Shown here: positions 19,140 through 28,029 of the stretch, in pieces
Layout: each line of letters opens with the position of its first letter
How positions within the stretch are numbered: the first letter of the stretch is position 1
Assembly (NCBI RefSeq): GCF_900106805.1
Contig: NZ_FNNP01000006.1
Location: forward strand, 62,001-126,000
Reading direction: 5' to 3'
From: Ruegeria halocynthiae
GTDB taxonomy: Bacteria; Pseudomonadota; Alphaproteobacteria; Rhodobacterales; Rhodobacteraceae
DNA: 64,000 nt
Notes under the pieces: generated by a model
Database searches by the model: none
The model's input: the letters and a program-made list of their open reading frames with translations, nothing else
Told to the model about the DNA's origin: nothing
Position numbers and translations under genes: made by a program

Positions 19140-19595
19140 TCAGAACAGAATTTCCTTTGGTGTGTAGACGTTCAGCAGCATGGCAAAGAGCCCGTACATC
19201 ACCGCCACAAAGATCACCGTTATGATTCCTCGTTTGATCCAGCTTTTAGCCTCGCTGTGCGGGGCGGGATCGTAGATCGACAGCAGGATGAAAAAGGCGA
19301 CGGATGTCGCGGTGTAGAAACCCAGCGACTTGGCCGCCCAGAAAACATAGATCAAAGTGATGATCAGACCGGGCAGCATGTTCAAGAACATGGTGCGTGT
19401 CACGCCGTTTCCAACCTTGGACAATCCCATCACCGCTTTGCCAAATGTCCAGCCGGCCAAAACCACAAAAACGGATGCGATAAGTCGCGGGAAAAGGAAC
19501 GCCTCTGCCGGTTGCTGGGTGTAGCTGACCCAGGTCACCCAGAGACCTACTGCAAAAACCAGACCCGACCCAAATATGTGCTGTGAGCGGTTCAT
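19140..19595 (-). CDS. TTT transporter small membrane subunit (TctB family)
   Basis: A 151-residue membrane protein with four hydrophobic segments (about residues 8-24, 36-52, 72-102 in two helices, 124-144) and the FLFPRLIASVFVVLAG motif typical of TctB. Its ATG overlaps the tctA stop (ATGA), so the two membrane subunits are co-translated. Function: the small subunit of the sodium- or proton-driven solute uptake complex. Confidence 0.88.
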   Translation of the reverse strand: MNRSQHIFGSGLVFAVGLWVTWVSYTQQPAEAFLFPRLIASVFVVLAGWTFGKAVMGLSKVGNGVTRTMFLNMLPGLIITLIYVFWAAKSLGFYTATSVAFFILLSIYDPAPHSEAKSWIKRGIITVIFVAVMYGLFAMLLNVYTPKEILF

Positions 19596-21103
19596 GCCTG
19601 CGCCTCCTCTTTGGTGGTGTAGCGACGGTGGCGCAATTCCATCCAGACCGAGTAAGCGATCGAAGCCAACACCACCGCGATCAGCAGCAGGTTCAACCCA
19701 CCGGTCATGAAGTACGACGCCTTGCCGACAGTGGCGTCAGCGATCATTCCGCCTTGGATAAAGTTCGCCTCGGCAATCGGCCCGAGGATCAGGCCCAGAA
19801 CCAAGGGGGCCGCCGAAAAGCCGAAACGCTCCAGAAAGAACATGCCAATGCCGAGACACGCCATCACATAGACGTCACCCATCGAGCCCTGCACCGAATA
19901 GGCACCAAAGACTGACAAGGCCAAAACGATGGCGGCCATAACTGATTGCGGCACCTGGGCGACACGCGCCGCAAGTCCAGCCACGTAAAGACCGAAGATG
20001 CACATCAGCACCTGCCCGATCAGCATGGAGTTGATGAAAGTCCAGGCGACATCGGGATGGTTGTCGAATAGGTCCGAGCCCGGGAAAATCCCATGGATCA
20101 ACAATCCACCCAATAGAACGGCGGCTGTTGGGCTGCCCGGGATCGAAAGCGTCAGTAAGGGCACCAAGGATGGGCCGACCATCGCGTTATTGGCGGATTC
20201 CGCGGCGATCACGCCTTCGGAATGGCCAGTGCCGAACTTTTCTTTTTCCGATGAGAACTTCTTGGATTGATCATAGGCAACCAGCCCGGCGATCTGCCCG
20301 CCCACACCCGGGATCAGGCCAATGATCGAGCCGGTCAGCGTACCAATGGTCAAAGCCCGTGTCCGGCTAAACAGTTCCCGAAATGCGGCAAGGATCGAAT
20401 GGCGTTGAACTTCGATCACCTCAGCACCATCCGTTTGGCGGCCTTTGGCAAACATCGTCAGGACCTGCGGAATCGCGAACAGACCGATCAGCGCAGCGAT
20501 GATGTTGATGCCGCCGCCCAAAGCGGGATGAAAGATGAACCGCTGCGCGCCCATGATGTCATCGAACCCGATGGTGGCCAGCCACAACCCGATACACCCC
20601 GACAGCAGCCCCTTGACGACCGAAGCGGAATCCAGCGTCCCGATCACCGTCACGCCCAGAATTGCCAGCCAGAACAAGTGCGAGGGGCCAAAGGCCAGCG
20701 CCCATTGTGCCAGAACCGGGGTCAGAAAGATCAGCAACAGCACACCAAAGATGCCGCCTACGGCAGATGCCAGAAACGACAGTTGCAACGCGCGGGCACC
20801 TTCGCCCTTTTTGGCCATGGTGTGACCGTCCAGCGTCGTGGCGATATTCGCTGGAGCGCCGGGTATCTTGAGCAGAATGGCGCTAACTGCACCACCGGCC
20901 ACGGTCGAGGTGTATGCAGCACCCAGCAAGATCAGTCCCTGAGCCGCCTCCAATTGGAAAGTAAACGGTATGAGGAGCGCAACGGCCATTGTAGGCGACA
21001 GTCCCGGCGTCGCGCCCAGGATCAGCCCGCCAATCGTGCCGCCAAGCAGCAGCAGAAACGACAGCGGTGTGAACACATCTCCGAAGTAATAAATGAATTC
21101 CAT
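19592..21103 (-). CDS. TTT transporter large membrane subunit (TctA family)
   Basis: A 503-residue polytopic protein with about twelve membrane segments. The family motifs GLILGATPGLSPTMAVALLIP (split: GLILGATPG, LSPTMAVALLIP; residues 26-46), KIPGAPANIATTLDG and IPGVGGQIAGLVAYDQSK with LLTLSIPGSPTAAVLLGGL are all present. GGGAGG precedes the ATG at 21103. It is the first gene of the five-gene operon and is read divergently from the LacI-type regulator, whose putative operator lies in between. Confidence 0.95.
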   Translation of the reverse strand: MEFIYYFGDVFTPLSFLLLLGGTIGGLILGATPGLSPTMAVALLIPFTFQLEAAQGLILLGAAYTSTVAGGAVSAILLKIPGAPANIATTLDGHTMAKKGEGARALQLSFLASAVGGIFGVLLLIFLTPVLAQWALAFGPSHLFWLAILGVTVIGTLDSASVVKGLLSGCIGLWLATIGFDDIMGAQRFIFHPALGGGINIIAALIGLFAIPQVLTMFAKGRQTDGAEVIEVQRHSILAAFRELFSRTRALTIGTLTGSIIGLIPGVGGQIAGLVAYDQSKKFSSEKEKFGTGHSEGVIAAESANNAMVGPSLVPLLTLSIPGSPTAAVLLGGLLIHGIFPGSDLFDNHPDVAWTFINSMLIGQVLMCIFGLYVAGLAARVAQVPQSVMAAIVLALSVFGAYSVQGSMGDVYVMACLGIGMFFLERFGFSAAPLVLGLILGPIAEANFIQGGMIADATVGKASYFMTGGLNLLLIAVVLASIAYSVWMELRHRRYTTKEEAQA

Positions 21104-21143
21104 TCAGGGCCTCCCAACCCGTTGGTTCACACTTTTACTTTTG

Positions 21144-21191
21144 TTGACAAATCAGGGTAGGCGATGAAAATAGTATTGCAAATGTTTTCAT
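21144..21191 (+). promoter_or_regulatory. lacI-type promoter and putative LacI operator
   Basis: A perfect -35 box TTGACA (21144-21149) is followed after 19 bases by AATAGT (21169-21174). Overlapping the -10 is an inverted repeat ATGAAAA-N14-TTTTCAT (21164-21170 and 21185-21191), with TTGCAA (21176-21181) near its centre. This places the repeat between the divergent regulator and tctA genes, where it could control both. Spacing and operator role are inferred. Confidence 0.5.
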
Positions 21192-21216
21192 AAATTCGAC
21201 CAAATGGGAGGATATT

Positions 21217-22248
21217 ATGGCTAATTTTCAAAAGGGTAAGGTGGATATAGTAGCGGTCGCAAAGGCCGCAAAAGTTTCACCATCCACAGTTTCGCGCACC
21301 TTTAATCACCCGGATCTGGTGAACCCTGCGACTCGCAAAAAGATAAACAGGGCTATTCAAAGACTGGGCTACATCCGAAATCGCGCGGCGCAAACGATGC
21401 ATGGTAAACGATCGGGAACAATCGGTCTTGTGGTGCCCACAATCAACCATGCCATTTTCGCCGAAGTCATTCAGGCCTTTTCGGATTCGATCGATAGAGA
21501 TGGGTTCAGCCTGTTGTTGGCATCGCACGGGTATGATCTTGACCGGGAATACGCGATGGTTCGCAAGCTGTTGGAACATCGTGTGGACGGCGTGGCGCTG
21601 GTTGGATTGGAACATTCAGAGGCCACTGCCCGTTTGATTGAACAGCAAAAAACACCGGCACTTGCGATTTGGAATTACGCAGAGGATTCCACCCTTCCTT
21701 GTGTTGGGGCGGACAACCGGTTAGCCGGGCGCCTTGCGGCAGAGCATCTTCTGAACCTGGGGCATCGGAACATTGGGCTGATCTTTCCCAAAACCGATGG
21801 TAACGACCGCGCGCAGCATCGACTTTCGGCGGTACATGAAGCGCTGTCTAAAATGGGCGTTTCCGTGCCAGATGAGCATGAATCGGAAGCCCCCTACAGT
21901 GTCTCTCAGGCTAAGCAGGCAGCAATAACTCTTTTGACGAAACGATCTCGACCTACTGGATTGCTTTGCGGAAATGACGTTATCGCGCAGGGCGCATTGT
22001 TTGCGGCGCAAAATCTTGGTTTGAAAGTTCCTGACAACCTGTCGATTATCGGCATCGGAGATTTCAAAGGGTCATCAGACATAGAACCCGGCCTCACAAC
22101 CGTTCGTATCCCGGCTGAAGCAATCGGGAAGCTAGCAGGTGAAAGATTCACCGACTACATTACTTCAGACGAACCAGCACCCTTCAGAATCTGTTGTGAG
22201 CTGGAGTGCGTCGTTAGAGGAACAACAAGCCCGGCTTCGAATTCTTAG
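21217..22248 (+). CDS. LacI-family transcriptional regulator
   Basis: A 343-residue regulator. The HTH and hinge helix are VDIVAVAKAAKVSPSTVSRTFN (split: VDIVAVAKAA, KVSPSTVSRTFN; residues 9-30) and LGYIRNRAAQTMHGKRSGTIG (residues 50-70 region); the rest is the periplasmic-binding-like sensor domain with GLLCGNDVIAQGALFAAQNLG and ISIIGIGDFKGS-type motifs. GGGAGGA precedes the ATG. It is divergent from the TTT/sauST operon, so it probably represses it until the substrate or an intermediate binds. The ligand is not known. Confidence 0.92.
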   Translation: MANFQKGKVDIVAVAKAAKVSPSTVSRTFNHPDLVNPATRKKINRAIQRLGYIRNRAAQTMHGKRSGTIGLVVPTINHAIFAEVIQAFSDSIDRDGFSLLLASHGYDLDREYAMVRKLLEHRVDGVALVGLEHSEATARLIEQQKTPALAIWNYAEDSTLPCVGADNRLAGRLAAEHLLNLGHRNIGLIFPKTDGNDRAQHRLSAVHEALSKMGVSVPDEHESEAPYSVSQAKQAAITLLTKRSRPTGLLCGNDVIAQGALFAAQNLGLKVPDNLSIIGIGDFKGSSDIEPGLTTVRIPAEAIGKLAGERFTDYITSDEPAPFRICCELECVVRGTTSPASNS

Positions 22249-22636
22249 GCAACTAAGACATGCCTATTCTTGCACACAATAGGGAAACCTTCGACGTCTG
22301 TATAAATGCAGAGGCTATTTGCTTTGGCGTAATAGAGTAACTGGGCCTTTAGTGTAATGACTGCCCGGATTTGTCACTTAAGCCAAGTCGTGTTGCACGT
22401 GCAACGAAGGACTGCTTTTCGCTGCTGTCGCGAAGAGCACAAAGCAGACCTTGGCTCGCCGATGCCGAACGGCTGCTATGTCCCGCACAGCGGTCATTGG
22501 TGCAAGTACAGCGAACGTCAGGAAGGTCCCGCTTAACCGCCGTTGTTAAAACTAAGCGTTTCGGCGATCTTTTCTCGTGGTACCCGATGCTTTGGCACGC
22601 TAACCTTCGCCAACCGCGACAGAGGAAACTTGTGCC
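22249..22636. other. 388-base gene-free region with structured, repeat-like sequence
   Basis: No convincing gene is present. It contains a perfect 14-bp palindrome GTTGCACGTGCAAC (22392-22405) and a nested hairpin (CTGCTT at 22412 pairing with AAGCAG near 22442, enclosing TTCGC/GCGAA). The stretch 22440-22535 has the look of scrambled intergenic repeats I recall from Rhodobacteraceae (AAGCAGACCTTGGC, GCGGTCATTGGTGCAAG), but copy number cannot be seen here. The xthA promoter should lie at its right end. Confidence 0.5.
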
Positions 22637-23425
22637 ATGCCCTTTACCCTTGCTACCTGGAACATCAACTCGGTCCGTCTGCGCGAGCCTATCGTGCTGA
22701 AATTGCTGCAAGAAGAAGCACCGGATGTGTTGTGTTTGCAGGAATGCAAATCTCCGGTCGACAAGATCCCGACCGAAGGGTTCGCCGAACTGGGCTACAA
22801 ACATATGATCGCGCGGGGGCAGAAGGGCTATAACGGGGTCGCAATCCTGTCGCGCCTTCCGCTAGAGGACGTGGGTGACAAAGATTTTGCGGGTCTAGGC
22901 CACGCGCGCCACATCGCGGGGCGGTTGGAGAATGGTGTGACCATTCACAACTTTTATGTTCCGGCGGGGGGCGATGTGCCTGATCGTGAGGTGAATGAGA
23001 AATTTGGACAGAAACTTGATTACCTCACCGAAATGCGTGACTGGTTTCACGCGGATAAGCCGGGAAAGTCTATTTTAGTGGGCGATCTGAACATCGCGCC
23101 GCGCGAAGATGATGTCTGGTCGCACAAGCAACTGCTCAAGGTTGTTTCGCATACACCGATCGAGGTTGAGCATCTTGCGGAAACGCAAGATGCGGGGGGT
23201 TGGGTGGATATTACCCGGCAGGACATTCCCGAAGGACAGCTTTATAGTTGGTGGTCTTACCGGGCGCGTGACTGGGATGCGGCCGACAAAGGGCGCCGGC
23301 TGGATCATGTCTGGGCCACGCCCGATATCTCGAATGCGGGCCATTCCAGCCGCGTTCTGCGTGACGCGCGTGGATGGGAAAAACCAAGTGATCACGCTCC
23401 GGTCTTTGCCACATTCGATGTTTGA
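22637..23425 (+). CDS. xthA: Exodeoxyribonuclease III
   Basis: A 262-residue AP endonuclease/3' exonuclease of base-excision repair. Motifs: TWNINSVRLR (residues 7-16), VLCLQECK with the metal-binding Glu (32-39), VGDLNIAPREDDV with the catalytic Asp/Asn near 153-155, RLDHVWATP and the C-terminal SDHAPV with the catalytic His. GAGGAAA lies upstream of the ATG. The length is normal. Confidence 0.96.
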   Translation: MPFTLATWNINSVRLREPIVLKLLQEEAPDVLCLQECKSPVDKIPTEGFAELGYKHMIARGQKGYNGVAILSRLPLEDVGDKDFAGLGHARHIAGRLENGVTIHNFYVPAGGDVPDREVNEKFGQKLDYLTEMRDWFHADKPGKSILVGDLNIAPREDDVWSHKQLLKVVSHTPIEVEHLAETQDAGGWVDITRQDIPEGQLYSWWSYRARDWDAADKGRRLDHVWATPDISNAGHSSRVLRDARGWEKPSDHAPVFATFDV

Positions 23426-23512
23426 TTGATACAGATTCGCCGAACTCACCCCTTGGTTTCTGCGACACGCAGCGGCATATAGGGCGCAAATTCGAACCAG
23501 AGAGTAAAAACC

Positions 23513-24430
23513 ATGGACCTTCTGAACGGCGCAGACAGCCCCGAAGCGACTGATCTGATCAAAGACGGGACCGAGGCCACCTTTATGGCCGACGTGATCG
23601 AAGCCTCGCAGGAGGCGCCGATCATTGTCGATTTCTGGGCACCCTGGTGCGGTCCGTGCAAGACATTGGGCCCCGCATTGGAAGAGGCCGTGACCGCCGC
23701 GAACGGTGCGGTCAAGATGGTCAAGATCAACGTCGACGAGGCCCAGATGATCGCAGGGCAATTGCAGGTCCAGTCGATCCCGACTGTTTATGCCTTTCAC
23801 AAGGGCCAGCCGGTTGATGGTTTCCAAGGTGCGCTGCCGGGTTCCGAGATCAAGGCTTTCATTGATCGCGTGATCGAAGCGACTGGGGGTGAAAGCCCGG
23901 GCGGGCAACTGGATGACGCGGTGCAGGCCGCAGAAGATATGCTGGCCGAAGGTGCCGCAGTGGATGCGGCGCAGACCTTTGCCGCGATTCTGGGCGAAGA
24001 CTCCAATCACGCGGGGGCATATGGCGGGCTGGTGCGCGCGCATATCGCGCTGGGTGATCTGGATCAGGCCGAGGCGATCCTGAATGGTGCCCCGGCAGAC
24101 ATCTCGACCTCAGCCGAAATCGAGGCAGCCCACGCGCAACTCGAACTGGCCAAACAGGCGGCGGATGCTGGTCCGGTGGGTGAGCTGACCGCAACGGTCG
24201 AGGCTGAACCAGACAACCATCAGGCGCGGTTTGATCTGGCGCAGGCGCTACATGCGAATGGTGATGTTGAAGAAGCTGTGGCGCAGTTGCTGGAGCTGTT
24301 TCGACGTGACCGCGAATGGGATGACGGTGCGGCCAAGACACAGCTTTTTACGATCTTTGACGCGCTCAAACCCAATGATCCAATCGTTCTGAACGGGCGC
24401 CGCAAGCTCAGCTCGATGATATTTGCCTAA
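23513..24430 (+). CDS. cnoX: Thioredoxin-TPR chaperedoxin CnoX
   Basis: A 305-residue protein with a thioredoxin domain (residues 20-128, active site WCGPC at 45-49, cis-proline in SIPTVYAF) and C-terminal TPR-like helices (about 135-300). This is the CnoX/YbbN layout, a holdase that keeps proteins for GroEL. E. coli CnoX has lost the CXXC activity; here both cysteines remain, so redox activity is expected, as reported for Caulobacter. GAGAG precedes the ATG. It begins a likely operon with the LON-domain and Trm112 genes. Confidence 0.92.
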   Translation: MDLLNGADSPEATDLIKDGTEATFMADVIEASQEAPIIVDFWAPWCGPCKTLGPALEEAVTAANGAVKMVKINVDEAQMIAGQLQVQSIPTVYAFHKGQPVDGFQGALPGSEIKAFIDRVIEATGGESPGGQLDDAVQAAEDMLAEGAAVDAAQTFAAILGEDSNHAGAYGGLVRAHIALGDLDQAEAILNGAPADISTSAEIEAAHAQLELAKQAADAGPVGELTATVEAEPDNHQARFDLAQALHANGDVEEAVAQLLELFRRDREWDDGAAKTQLFTIFDALKPNDPIVLNGRRKLSSMIFA

Positions 24431-24457
24431 TTCCCGATCAGAACTAAACTCGGGTAC

Positions 24458-25099
24458 ATGATGCATCCTGCCGATTTACCGGAAACGGTATCCGTATTCC
24501 CTCTGCCCGGGGCGTTGCTGTTGCCGCGCTCCCGCCTGCCACTTCATATATTCGAGCCGCGCTATCTACAGATGCTGGATGATGCACTGAAAACGCAGGA
24601 GCGATTGATCGGTATGGTTCAGCCGAACACCTGTCAGGGCGATGAAACTAAGCTGCATCAGATTGGTTGTGCGGGGCGGGTGACACAGTTCTCGGAAACC
24701 GAAGATGGCCGTTATCTTGTTACGCTGACGGGAATCTCACGGTTCCGGGTCAGATCGGAATTGGACAGCTTTACCCCTTATCGGCGGATTACTGTGTCGT
24801 GGGACGGGTTTGATCGCGATTTGGGCAAGGCCGAGATCGACGATGGCTTTAATCGAAACAGGTTCCTGCAGTTGTTGGAACGGTTCTTCTCGTCCCGCCA
24901 GTTGTCGACAGACTGGGATACGATGAAAGACGCCGACGATGAGCTTCTGGTCAATTCCCTGTCGATGATGCTGGATTTTGAGCCGGAAGATAAACAAGCG
25001 TTGCTTGAAGCCCCTTGCCTGCGCACCCGGCGAGAAACGCTGGTTACACTGATTGAATTCGCCATGCGCGGCGGATCGAACGAGGAAAAACTGCAATGA
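24458..25099 (+). CDS. LON substrate-binding domain protein (no protease)
   Basis: A 213-residue stand-alone LON N-terminal domain: [24 protein letters not shown] (residues 11-34, in parts [10 protein letters not shown] and [10 protein letters not shown]), [24 protein letters not shown] (segments [17 protein letters not shown]) and a helical C-terminus. There is no AAA or protease domain. Such proteins are common next to cnoX and Trm112 genes in alphaproteobacteria, function unknown. Two ATGs (24458 and 24461) are possible. It overlaps the Trm112 gene (ATGA). Confidence 0.85.
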   Translation: MMHPADLPETVSVFPLPGALLLPRSRLPLHIFEPRYLQMLDDALKTQERLIGMVQPNTCQGDETKLHQIGCAGRVTQFSETEDGRYLVTLTGISRFRVRSELDSFTPYRRITVSWDGFDRDLGKAEIDDGFNRNRFLQLLERFFSSRQLSTDWDTMKDADDELLVNSLSMMLDFEPEDKQALLEAPCLRTRRETLVTLIEFAMRGGSNEEKLQ

Positions 25100-25281
25100 G
25101 CGATCCCGAACACGCCTTTGAACGCCACATGCTTGAGGCGCTGATCTGTCCGCAGACCCATACGACCCTGCAATATGACGCTGACCGGCAGGAACTGGTG
25201 TCCCAGGCCGCCGCTCTGGCGTTTCCCATCCGCAACGGAATCCCGGTGATGTTGGTGGATGAGGCGCGCGCGTTGGATTAA
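25096..25281 (+). CDS. Trm112 family small zinc-ribbon-like protein
   Basis: A 61-residue protein: [16 protein letters not shown] (residues 14-29), [26 protein letters not shown]. The RNGIPVML motif and length are those of the Trm112/YcaR family. Only one Cys is left where zinc-binding members have a CP-C pair, so metal binding is doubtful. ATG overlaps the LON-domain gene stop; its own TAA overlaps the UbiH-like stop (shared TTAA). Members often activate methyltransferases; the partner is unknown. Confidence 0.82.
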   Translation: MSDPEHAFERHMLEALICPQTHTTLQYDADRQELVSQAAALAFPIRNGIPVMLVDEARALD

Positions 25282-26540
25282 ATCGGGCGGCCCTGCAGCA
25301 GTTTGGGCAGATCCCCGGTCAAACCGGCCGCTTCACGTACGAAACCGCGGCGTAGACCGGGCAGCGATCCGACGATGCCCATGCCAATATCCCGGCTCAT
25401 TCGAAGCAGTGGGTTGTCATTTGAAAACAGCCTGTTGAACACATCCGTCGCCATCGCAAGCGAGGCTGTGTCAAAGCGGCGCCATTTCTGATAGCGTTCC
25501 AGCACGAGCGATGATCCGATATCCTCGCCGCGTCGCCCTGCGAGTGTCAGAACCTCGGCCAAAGCACCCACATCACGCAGGCCTGCGTTCAGGCCTTGCC
25601 CCGCAATCGGGTGCATACCGTGTGCTGCGTCTCCGACTAAGGCGAGCCGATCCGCGATGAAGGAATTGGCGATGGTCAGGTTCAGCGGGTAGGTGAATCG
25701 GTCACCCTGCAGACGGATATCGCCAAGAAAATCGCCAAAACGTGGGCGCAGAACCTGTAGGTAGTCTGCCTCGGGCAGAGCGTTGATCTGCTTTGCCGTC
25801 TCAGTGCGTTCACTCCACACGATGGAGCTGCGGTTGCTGGTCAGCGGCAGTATCGCCAGCGGGCCGGGCGGCATAAAGAACTGATGGGCGATACCGTGAT
25901 GCGGCAGCTCATGTTCAATGGCGCAGACCAGCGCGGTCTGGCCATAATCCCAGCCGGTTCGCCTGATCCCGGCGCGCTCGGCGGTGCCGCTGCGGCGGCC
26001 GTCGCAGCCGACCAGAAGGCCGCCGGTCAGGGTAGATCCGTCGTCCAGCGCCAGCGTCGTTCCGAATGCTGAAATGCCTTGAGACACCACTGTTTTGCCG
26101 CTGATTTCGGTGATGCCAGTCTCATCGGCCATGGCTTCCAGAAAAGCCCGCCGCAGGTGGCGGTCTTCGACCATATAGCCCATCGGGCCTTCCTCAATCT
26201 CGGCGTGATCGAAATGCATGAAGAACGGGGAGGGGCCCGCACCCGCGTGGCCATCCGTGACCTTGATCTCTAGCATTGGCTGGGCGTGCTCTTCGACACG
26301 TTTCCATACGCCAACAGCATCCAGCAGACGTTGCGAGGCCAGCGCTAGAGCATAGGCGCGCCCGTCAAAGGCTGCATTCTTACGCACCTTTTCGGCGAGC
26401 GCATCAATAACGGTGACCGAATGCCCGGTCTGAGCCAGCGCCAGCGCAAGGGCAGGACCATTCAGGCCGCCGCCAACAATCAGGATGTCGGATCTGTGTT
26501 CCATGTGCTGCAATATGCGCGCCCTTTCGGGATTGTCCAT
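25278..26540 (-). CDS. UbiH/UbiF-family FAD monooxygenase
   Basis: A 420-residue flavin hydroxylase. FAD motifs are [21 protein letters not shown], here near residue 19-39 (split: [21 protein letters not shown]), [13 protein letters not shown] (CDGRRS-type DG motif) and [20 protein letters not shown] (GD motif). Family members hydroxylate the ubiquinone ring. ATG at 26540 has AGGA at the right distance; an ATG at 26504 is closer to the FAD motif (homologues usually begin there), so the first 12 residues are uncertain. Which ring position is used is not evident. Confidence 0.82.
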   Translation of the reverse strand: MDNPERARILQHMEHRSDILIVGGGLNGPALALALAQTGHSVTVIDALAEKVRKNAAFDGRAYALALASQRLLDAVGVWKRVEEHAQPMLEIKVTDGHAGAGPSPFFMHFDHAEIEEGPMGYMVEDRHLRRAFLEAMADETGITEISGKTVVSQGISAFGTTLALDDGSTLTGGLLVGCDGRRSGTAERAGIRRTGWDYGQTALVCAIEHELPHHGIAHQFFMPPGPLAILPLTSNRSSIVWSERTETAKQINALPEADYLQVLRPRFGDFLGDIRLQGDRFTYPLNLTIANSFIADRLALVGDAAHGMHPIAGQGLNAGLRDVGALAEVLTLAGRRGEDIGSSLVLERYQKWRRFDTASLAMATDVFNRLFSNDNPLLRMSRDIGMGIVGSLPGLRRGFVREAAGLTGDLPKLLQGRPI

Positions 26541-26592
26541 GTGCGGTCCTGTCGCTACCGTCCGGTCACGGACATACTCGGGAGGGCACCGG

Positions 26593-27921
26593 ATGCAAGA
26601 CTGGCTGACCATGACGGCATGTGATTTGGGCCGTGGCATCGGAATGGGACAAATTGATCCGGTTGAATTAACCGAAACCTACCTGAGCGCGATTGACGCC
26701 CACCCGCACCGGGATCGGATCTATGCCCGCGTCACCCATGATCGCGCTCGTGCCGAGGCGCTCGCAGCGCAAGACCGGGCCAAACTTGGCCTGCGTCGCT
26801 CCTTATTGGATGGCGTTCCGATCAGTTGGAAAGACCTATTCGATACTGCAGGCACTGGAACCGAGGCCGGTTCGGCCTTGCTGAAGGGCCGTGTGCCCGA
26901 GGCCGATGCTCAGGTGTTGCGGAACGCAACTGCGATGGGCACGGTCTGTCTGGGCAAAACCCATATGAGCGAACTGGCGTTTTCGGGCCTCGGTCTTAAT
27001 CCGGTGACGGCTACGCCGCCTTGCGTGAATGACGAAGATGCCGTGCCCGGAGGATCATCCTCTGGGGCAGGGGCCTCTGTGGCCTGGGGGCTGGCAGCAG
27101 GCGGTATCGGATCGGACACAGGAGGGTCTGTGCGGATTCCTTCAGCGTGGAATGATCTGGTCGGGCTCAAAACCACGGCAGGGCGCGTTAGCCTTGAGGG
27201 TGTTGTTCCACTTTGCCTGAAATTTGATACGGTCGGGCCCTTAGCGCGGTCTGTTGAGGACGCTGCACATATGCTGGCTGCGCTTGAGGGCACAGCCCCG
27301 GCTGATCTGCGCGGAGCCTCTTTGAAGGGCCGCCGATTTGCTGATTTGCAGAATGTGGCCAAAGACGATCTGCGCGAGGAACCGGCCAAGGCCTATGACG
27401 ACGTACTGGTATGCCTGAAAGAAGCGGGGGCCGAGATTGTCCCCCTTGAGGTGCCGGAACTGAACGACGCGATGAGTCTGTCGGGCGTACTTTATACAAC
27501 CGAAGCCTATGGCCTGTGGCGCGATGTGATCGAAGCGAATCCCGAAGCGATGTATCCCGAAATCCTCGAACGGTTCCGCACGGGCAAGGCATACACCGGC
27601 CCGGATTACGTGGCCGCATGGTCGAAACTGATCGCATGCCGACAGGCCTGGGACGCGGCGACAGCCGGGTTTGACGCAGTGCTTGCACCTACAGCGCCCA
27701 TTCTCCCCCCTAATCTCGACCGGCTAATGAATGATCATGAATATTATGTCACTGAAAATCTATTGGCCTTACGCAACACGCGGATCGGCAATCTGATGGG
27801 GCTGGCGGCGCTGACATTGCCCACTGGGACACCCGGTTGCGGGTTGATGATGTTGGGCTATCCGGGGTCGGAAGAGGCACTGCTACGACTGGGATCCGCG
27901 GTCGAAACCGCATTGACCTGA
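26593..27921 (+). CDS. Amidase signature family protein
   Basis: A 442-residue amidase. The Ser-cisSer-Lys triad is Lys80 (DGVPISWKD), Ser155 (GGSSSGAGAS) and Ser179 (GSDTGGSVRIP). The family includes GatA, aryl-acylamidases and amide hydrolases. The lack of any gatC/gatB neighbour argues against GatA; the substrate is unknown. ATG at 26593 has GGAGGG upstream; it lies divergently from the UbiH-like gene with 52 bases between starts. The C-terminal region has PTAPILPPNLD and TRIGNLMGLAALTLPTG (TLP motif), as is common. Confidence 0.9.
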   Translation: MQDWLTMTACDLGRGIGMGQIDPVELTETYLSAIDAHPHRDRIYARVTHDRARAEALAAQDRAKLGLRRSLLDGVPISWKDLFDTAGTGTEAGSALLKGRVPEADAQVLRNATAMGTVCLGKTHMSELAFSGLGLNPVTATPPCVNDEDAVPGGSSSGAGASVAWGLAAGGIGSDTGGSVRIPSAWNDLVGLKTTAGRVSLEGVVPLCLKFDTVGPLARSVEDAAHMLAALEGTAPADLRGASLKGRRFADLQNVAKDDLREEPAKAYDDVLVCLKEAGAEIVPLEVPELNDAMSLSGVLYTTEAYGLWRDVIEANPEAMYPEILERFRTGKAYTGPDYVAAWSKLIACRQAWDAATAGFDAVLAPTAPILPPNLDRLMNDHEYYVTENLLALRNTRIGNLMGLAALTLPTGTPGCGLMMLGYPGSEEALLRLGSAVETALT

Positions 27922-28029
27922 ATGCCACAATCCCCTGATTCGGAACCTCTTTGTCTGGACGAAGCTCGGGTCGATCTGTAATCTGCCAGAAAACGGGGCG
28001 TAAAATGACCCCGATATTGAGGCAGTATT

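Noticed and set aside
22349..22804. 151-codon minus-strand frame upstream of xthA
   Set aside because: It lies partly in the xthA coding region and a repeat-like gap, with no domain or SD.
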